Below are positions 8,403 through 10,854 of a stretch of 10,854 bases of DNA, piece after piece; position 1 is the first letter of the stretch, and each line of letters begins with the position of its first letter. The notes beneath the pieces are model-generated. The model had not been told where the DNA came from and did not search any database. It saw only the letters and a list, made by a program, of their open reading frames with translations. The DNA is taken from NCBI GenBank assembly GCA_937923365.1, contig CALAIJ010000087.1, forward strand, positions 1-10,854, given 5' to 3'. Source of the stretch: an uncultured Sulfitobacter sp. (GTDB taxonomy: Bacteria > Pseudomonadota > Alphaproteobacteria > Rhodobacterales > Rhodobacteraceae). Made by a program: the position numbers and the translations under genes.

Positions 8403-9208
8403 CGCCACTGGCAGAAATGGCCGAAGCCGTCCTGCGGTGTGGCGAAGGCCGCGCCAAGGCGGCGCTATCGCGGGGCTTTGCTGCCGAATGGCAGGCTGCC
8501 CGCGCCAAGGGGGAGACGCCGCAGATCGGATCCGCCAATCCGCCATTGCACCCCGCACGGCCACCCAAGCCCGAATTGCTCAGCCCCCGCGAGGTACCAC
8601 GGCGGCGTCCCGGCACGCCTGAGGGCCGTATCGCCTTGCTGCACGCGGTCGCGCATATCGAATTGAACGCGGTGGACCTGCACTGGGACATCATCGCGCG
8701 CTTCACCGAGACCAAGTTCCCAATGGGGTTCTATGACGACTGGGTCAAAGCAGCAGACGAAGAATCCAAGCATTTCAATCTGATGTGTGACTGTCTTGAA
8801 GCACTTGGCAGCCACTATGGTGCACTGCCCGCCCATGCAGGCATGTGGCGCGCGGCCGAAGATACAGTGGACGACCTGATGGGCCGTCTTGCCGTCGTCC
8901 CCATGGTGCTGGAAGCGCGCGGCCTTGATGTGACCCCCGGCATGATCAAGATTTTCCAGCAAGCCAAAGACACACAGGCTGTTTCCGCTTTGGAAACAAT
9001 CTATGGCGAGGAAGTGGCCCACGTCGCCTATGGCTCCAAATGGTTCCATTTTCTGTGTGGCCGCCATGACGCTGACCCCAAAGAGCAGTTCCACACCCTT
9101 GTGCGCCGTTATTTTCATGGCGATCTCAAGCCGCCTTTCAACGAAGAGAAACGGGCCGAGGCAGGCATCCCGCCCGACTTCTACTGGCCACTGACCGCGC
9201 AGGACTGA
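8399..9208 (+). CDS. DUF455 ferritin-like diiron protein
   Basis: A 269-residue protein of the DUF455 family, which belongs to the ferritin-like four-helix-bundle superfamily; no reaction is established for it, and older database labels such as rhamnosyltransferase are not supported. The likely iron ligands are complete and regularly spaced: Glu88 in AHIELNAVDLHWD, Glu122 and His125 in ADEESKHF, Glu172 in VLEARGLDVTPGM, and Glu205 and His208 in GEEVAHVAYG, giving the E / ExxH / E / ExxH pattern of diiron carboxylate proteins. The first 75 residues are a basic, Pro-rich extension ending in VPRRRPGTPEGR, conserved in the family as I remember it. There is no signal peptide, so it is probably cytosolic. 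It starts at a GTG whose last bases are shared with the bcp stop (GTGA overlap), which fits a bicistronic message and an oxidative or iron-related job. Confidence 0.93.
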   Translation: MTPLAEMAEAVLRCGEGRAKAALSRGFAAEWQAARAKGETPQIGSANPPLHPARPPKPELLSPREVPRRRPGTPEGRIALLHAVAHIELNAVDLHWDIIARFTETKFPMGFYDDWVKAADEESKHFNLMCDCLEALGSHYGALPAHAGMWRAAEDTVDDLMGRLAVVPMVLEARGLDVTPGMIKIFQQAKDTQAVSALETIYGEEVAHVAYGSKWFHFLCGRHDADPKEQFHTLVRRYFHGDLKPPFNEEKRAEAGIPPDFYWPLTAQD

Positions 9209-9402
9209 CACATCAACGGTGACGCCCAAGCCCTTGGTATCGGCGGATTTCTGCCAAATTGCACCAATGCTGCCGAATTCGTCCTTACAAATTGTCATAA
9301 AGCTTGCCCGCAGCCCCGCCACTGGCTAAGCACGTCAGGTGCGCCGCATGCCGTGGGGATGGGAGCGTCGCATTGGGACAGAAAATCGGTGAGGACAGGC
9401 AA
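9209..9402. other. 194-nt intergenic region upstream of the M23 peptidase gene
   Basis: This is the longest gap in the window. I see no terminator with a T-tract behind the DUF455 gene and no confident promoter hexamers, although an AT-rich patch (about 9280-9300) could hold a -10 region. It contains a possible 14-codon ORF at 9348-9392, described separately. A TTG-initiated reading from 9304 runs in frame into the peptidase, but its extra residues look unlike the family. Confidence 0.5.
9348..9392 (+). other. Possible 14-codon leader ORF before the M23 gene
   Basis: ATG at 9348 is preceded by AGGTG (9337-9341) with a 6-nt spacer and reads MPWGWERRIGTENR before a TGA at 9390-9392. That stop overlaps the GAGGA (9391-9395) that I take as the Shine-Dalgarno of the peptidase, so translation of one could influence the other. 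Short ORFs like this arise by chance, and nothing else supports it. Confidence 0.2.
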
Positions 9403-10728
9403 TTGCGCTCAAGGCTAGCGATCAAAGTACACGGCATTATGGAGCACTTCTTCCCCGAACGGCGGGTGTTCCTCAAATCTGACAATGACACACGGTTTAT
9501 CCGCTTGCGCCCCGGCACACAGCTGGTGGCCTTTGCAGGATCCGCCCTGCTGGTCGCCTGGGCCATCGTGGCCACCGCGATCATCCTGATGGACAGCATC
9601 GGGTCCGGCAACTTCCGCGAACAGGCCAAGCGCGACCAGCGCACCTATCAGGCCCGTTTGAACGATCTGTCCGCGCAGCGCGACACCCGCGCCGAAGAAG
9701 CTCTGGCCGCGCAGGAACGTTTCAACGCCGCGCTCAAGCAAATCTCGGTCATGCAATCCGAACTTTTGCAGTCGGAAACACGCCGCCACGAGCTTGAGAC
9801 CGGCATCGACGTTATCCAGTCCACCCTGCGCGACACCATGAAAGACCGCAAAGCCGCCCGTTCGCAACTGGCAGAGCTTGAAGGCAGCCTTGAAGAAGGC
9901 ACGGGCATTGTGCGGACCGCTGCGGCCTCTGCCCCCGTTGATTTTCTGGCCGACGCGCTGGCACGCACCGCCGCCGAGCGCGATCAGGTTGTGGCCGACG
10001 CGCAGCAGGCATTGCTGCAGGCCGACGAGATGGCACAGCGCATCGAGATTATGAAAGACCAGAACGACGCCATCTTCCGTCAGCTGGAAGAGGCGATGAA
10101 CGTATCGGTCGCCCCTTTGGATAAAATGTTCCGCAATGCGGGCATGTCGACCCAAGGTATCCTCAAGACTGTCCGTCGTGGCTATTCCGGCCAGGGCGGT
10201 CCTATGACGCCGCTCAGCTTTACCACCCGGGGCAATGAGCCCACCGAGGACACGCTGCGGGCGAACCGTTTGCTCAACCAGATGGATCGTCTGAATCTCT
10301 ACCGGATCGCCGCGCAAAAGGCGCCTTTCGCGACGCCGGTCAAGAACGCTTTCCGCTTTACCTCGCCCTTTGGCTTCCGCCGCGACCCGAAAACAGGCGG
10401 TCGGCGTATGCATTCCGGCGTTGATTTTGCGGCCCCCTCCGGCACGCCACTCTATGCGACGGCGGACGGTGTTGTGACCAGCGCAGGCTGGGGCTCAGGA
10501 TATGGTAGGTTGGTCAAGATTCAGCATGAATTTGGCATCGAAACCCGCTATGCCCACCTGTCGCGTATTCGCGTGAAAGTAGGTCAAAGGGTCTCGCGCG
10601 GGCAGCGGATCGGTGATATGGGGGCATCTGGACGTGTCACAGGCGTGCATCTTCACTACGAAGTTCGCGTCGGCGGCAAAGCTGTTAACCCCATGATCTA
10701 TATCAAGGCTGCAAACGATGTTTTCTAA
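9403..10728 (+). CDS. Membrane-anchored M23 (LytM-type) metallopeptidase with coiled coil, DUF5930-like N-terminus
   Basis: A probable zinc endopeptidase acting on peptidoglycan cross-links in the periplasm. From the chosen start it has 441 residues: a basic N-terminus, one transmembrane helix (about 41-63), long coiled-coil stretches (about 71-165 and 182-232, rich in Glu, Gln, Arg and Ala), then the LytM domain from about 315. The zinc and catalytic residues are all present: His337 and Asp341 in HSGVD, His385 in YAHL, and His416 and His418 in HLHYE, so it should be active rather than a degenerate EnvC/NlpD-like regulator. The N-terminal part resembles the DUF5930 region found in Rhodobacterales M23 proteins. 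I chose the TTG at 9403 because GAGGA lies 7 nt upstream and the resulting start resembles relatives; an ATG at 9439 (429 residues) is the main alternative, and a TTG at 9304 is unlikely. The bactofilin gene overlaps its end. Confidence 0.9.
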   Translation: MRSRLAIKVHGIMEHFFPERRVFLKSDNDTRFIRLRPGTQLVAFAGSALLVAWAIVATAIILMDSIGSGNFREQAKRDQRTYQARLNDLSAQRDTRAEEALAAQERFNAALKQISVMQSELLQSETRRHELETGIDVIQSTLRDTMKDRKAARSQLAELEGSLEEGTGIVRTAAASAPVDFLADALARTAAERDQVVADAQQALLQADEMAQRIEIMKDQNDAIFRQLEEAMNVSVAPLDKMFRNAGMSTQGILKTVRRGYSGQGGPMTPLSFTTRGNEPTEDTLRANRLLNQMDRLNLYRIAAQKAPFATPVKNAFRFTSPFGFRRDPKTGGRRMHSGVDFAAPSGTPLYATADGVVTSAGWGSGYGRLVKIQHEFGIETRYAHLSRIRVKVGQRVSRGQRIGDMGASGRVTGVHLHYEVRVGGKAVNPMIYIKAANDVF

Positions 10729-10854
10729 AAGCAAAATCAACGATCCCTCACCTGCCAAAGATGGCGACGCATCAGCACCTGCAAAAGCTGCCGCAGCACC
10801 GGCGCCCTCAGCGGCCCCTGCTGCCCCCAAGCAGAACGAGTTCAAGGCAAGCGC
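10718..10854 (+). CDS. Probable bactofilin, N-terminal fragment cut by window edge
   Basis: Only the first 45 codons are visible. They begin MFSKSKINDP and continue as an Ala/Pro/Lys-rich disordered segment, as in the N-terminal tails of Rhodobacterales bactofilins; the beta-helical polymerisation domain would lie beyond the right edge. Bactofilins are cytoskeletal polymers at the inner membrane that position cell-wall enzymes, and their genes are often next to M23 peptidase genes. Here the ATG lies inside the peptidase gene (11-nt overlap, different frame), with AAGG about 10 nt upstream. The call rests on the opening residues and this gene order, since the diagnostic domain is not in view. 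Confidence 0.7.
   Translation, partial: MFSKSKINDPSPAKDGDASAPAKAAAAPAPSAAPAAPKQNEFKAS

Noticed and set aside
9226..9237. CCAAG/CTTGG palindrome after the DUF455 gene
   Set aside because: The loop would be only two nucleotides and no T-run follows; it is unlikely to be a terminator.
8465..9322. 285-codon minus-strand ORF opposite the DUF455 gene
   Set aside because: The plus strand encodes the complete diiron ligand pattern; the antisense frame is a codon-bias shadow.
9415..10413. 332-codon minus-strand ORF opposite the M23 gene
   Set aside because: It is antisense to the coiled-coil region and LytM domain start, and has no recognisable motif.
1..10854. Defence island, mobile element, CRISPR array or new multi-gene system
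   Set aside because: Every sizeable gene belongs to a known chromosomal family, there are no repeats, integrases or transposases, and base composition looks uniform by eye.

Overview
The window reads as chromosomal housekeeping DNA from an alphaproteobacterium, most likely a Rhodobacterales/Roseobacter-group species. The support is a GC-rich composition (roughly 60% by eye), tightly packed genes with short gaps, and protein signatures I associate with that group: a lipoamide dehydrogenase with an N-terminal FAD motif of the alphaproteobacterial type, a long AsmA-like envelope protein, a DUF455 ferritin-like protein, and an M23 peptidase followed by a bactofilin. I see no phage, insertion-sequence, integrase, CRISPR or plasmid signature, and no tRNA or rRNA gene.

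Layout: a divergent intergenic region at 7846-7940 splits the window. Leftwards (minus strand) come a 1131-residue AsmA-like membrane-anchored protein, queA (tRNA queuosine synthesis; 10 nt downstream), a YcaD-like MFS permease, a DUF924 protein, and lpd (E3 of the 2-oxoacid dehydrogenases), whose 3' end is cut by the left edge. The gaps before DUF924 (124 nt) and before lpd (90 nt) are AT-richer and may hold separate promoters, so these five genes are probably at least two or three transcription units. Rightwards (plus strand) come bcp (peroxiredoxin Q), a DUF455 diiron ferritin-like protein whose GTG start overlaps the bcp stop, a 194-nt gap, an M23 metallopeptidase with a membrane anchor and coiled coil, and the first 45 codons of a probable bactofilin that overlaps the peptidase gene by 11 nt.

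Functionally there are three themes: central carbon metabolism (lpd), envelope construction and shape (AsmA-like protein, M23 peptidase, bactofilin), and redox defence (bcp with DUF455). queA is an RNA-modification gene. I find no convincing new multi-gene system. The items most worth a second look are the peptidase-bactofilin overlap, the bcp-DUF455 coupling with a fully preserved diiron ligand set, a possible 14-codon leader ORF ending on the peptidase Shine-Dalgarno, and an inverted repeat across overlapping divergent -10 elements. Several annotated starts had to be chosen over longer TTG or ATG alternatives.
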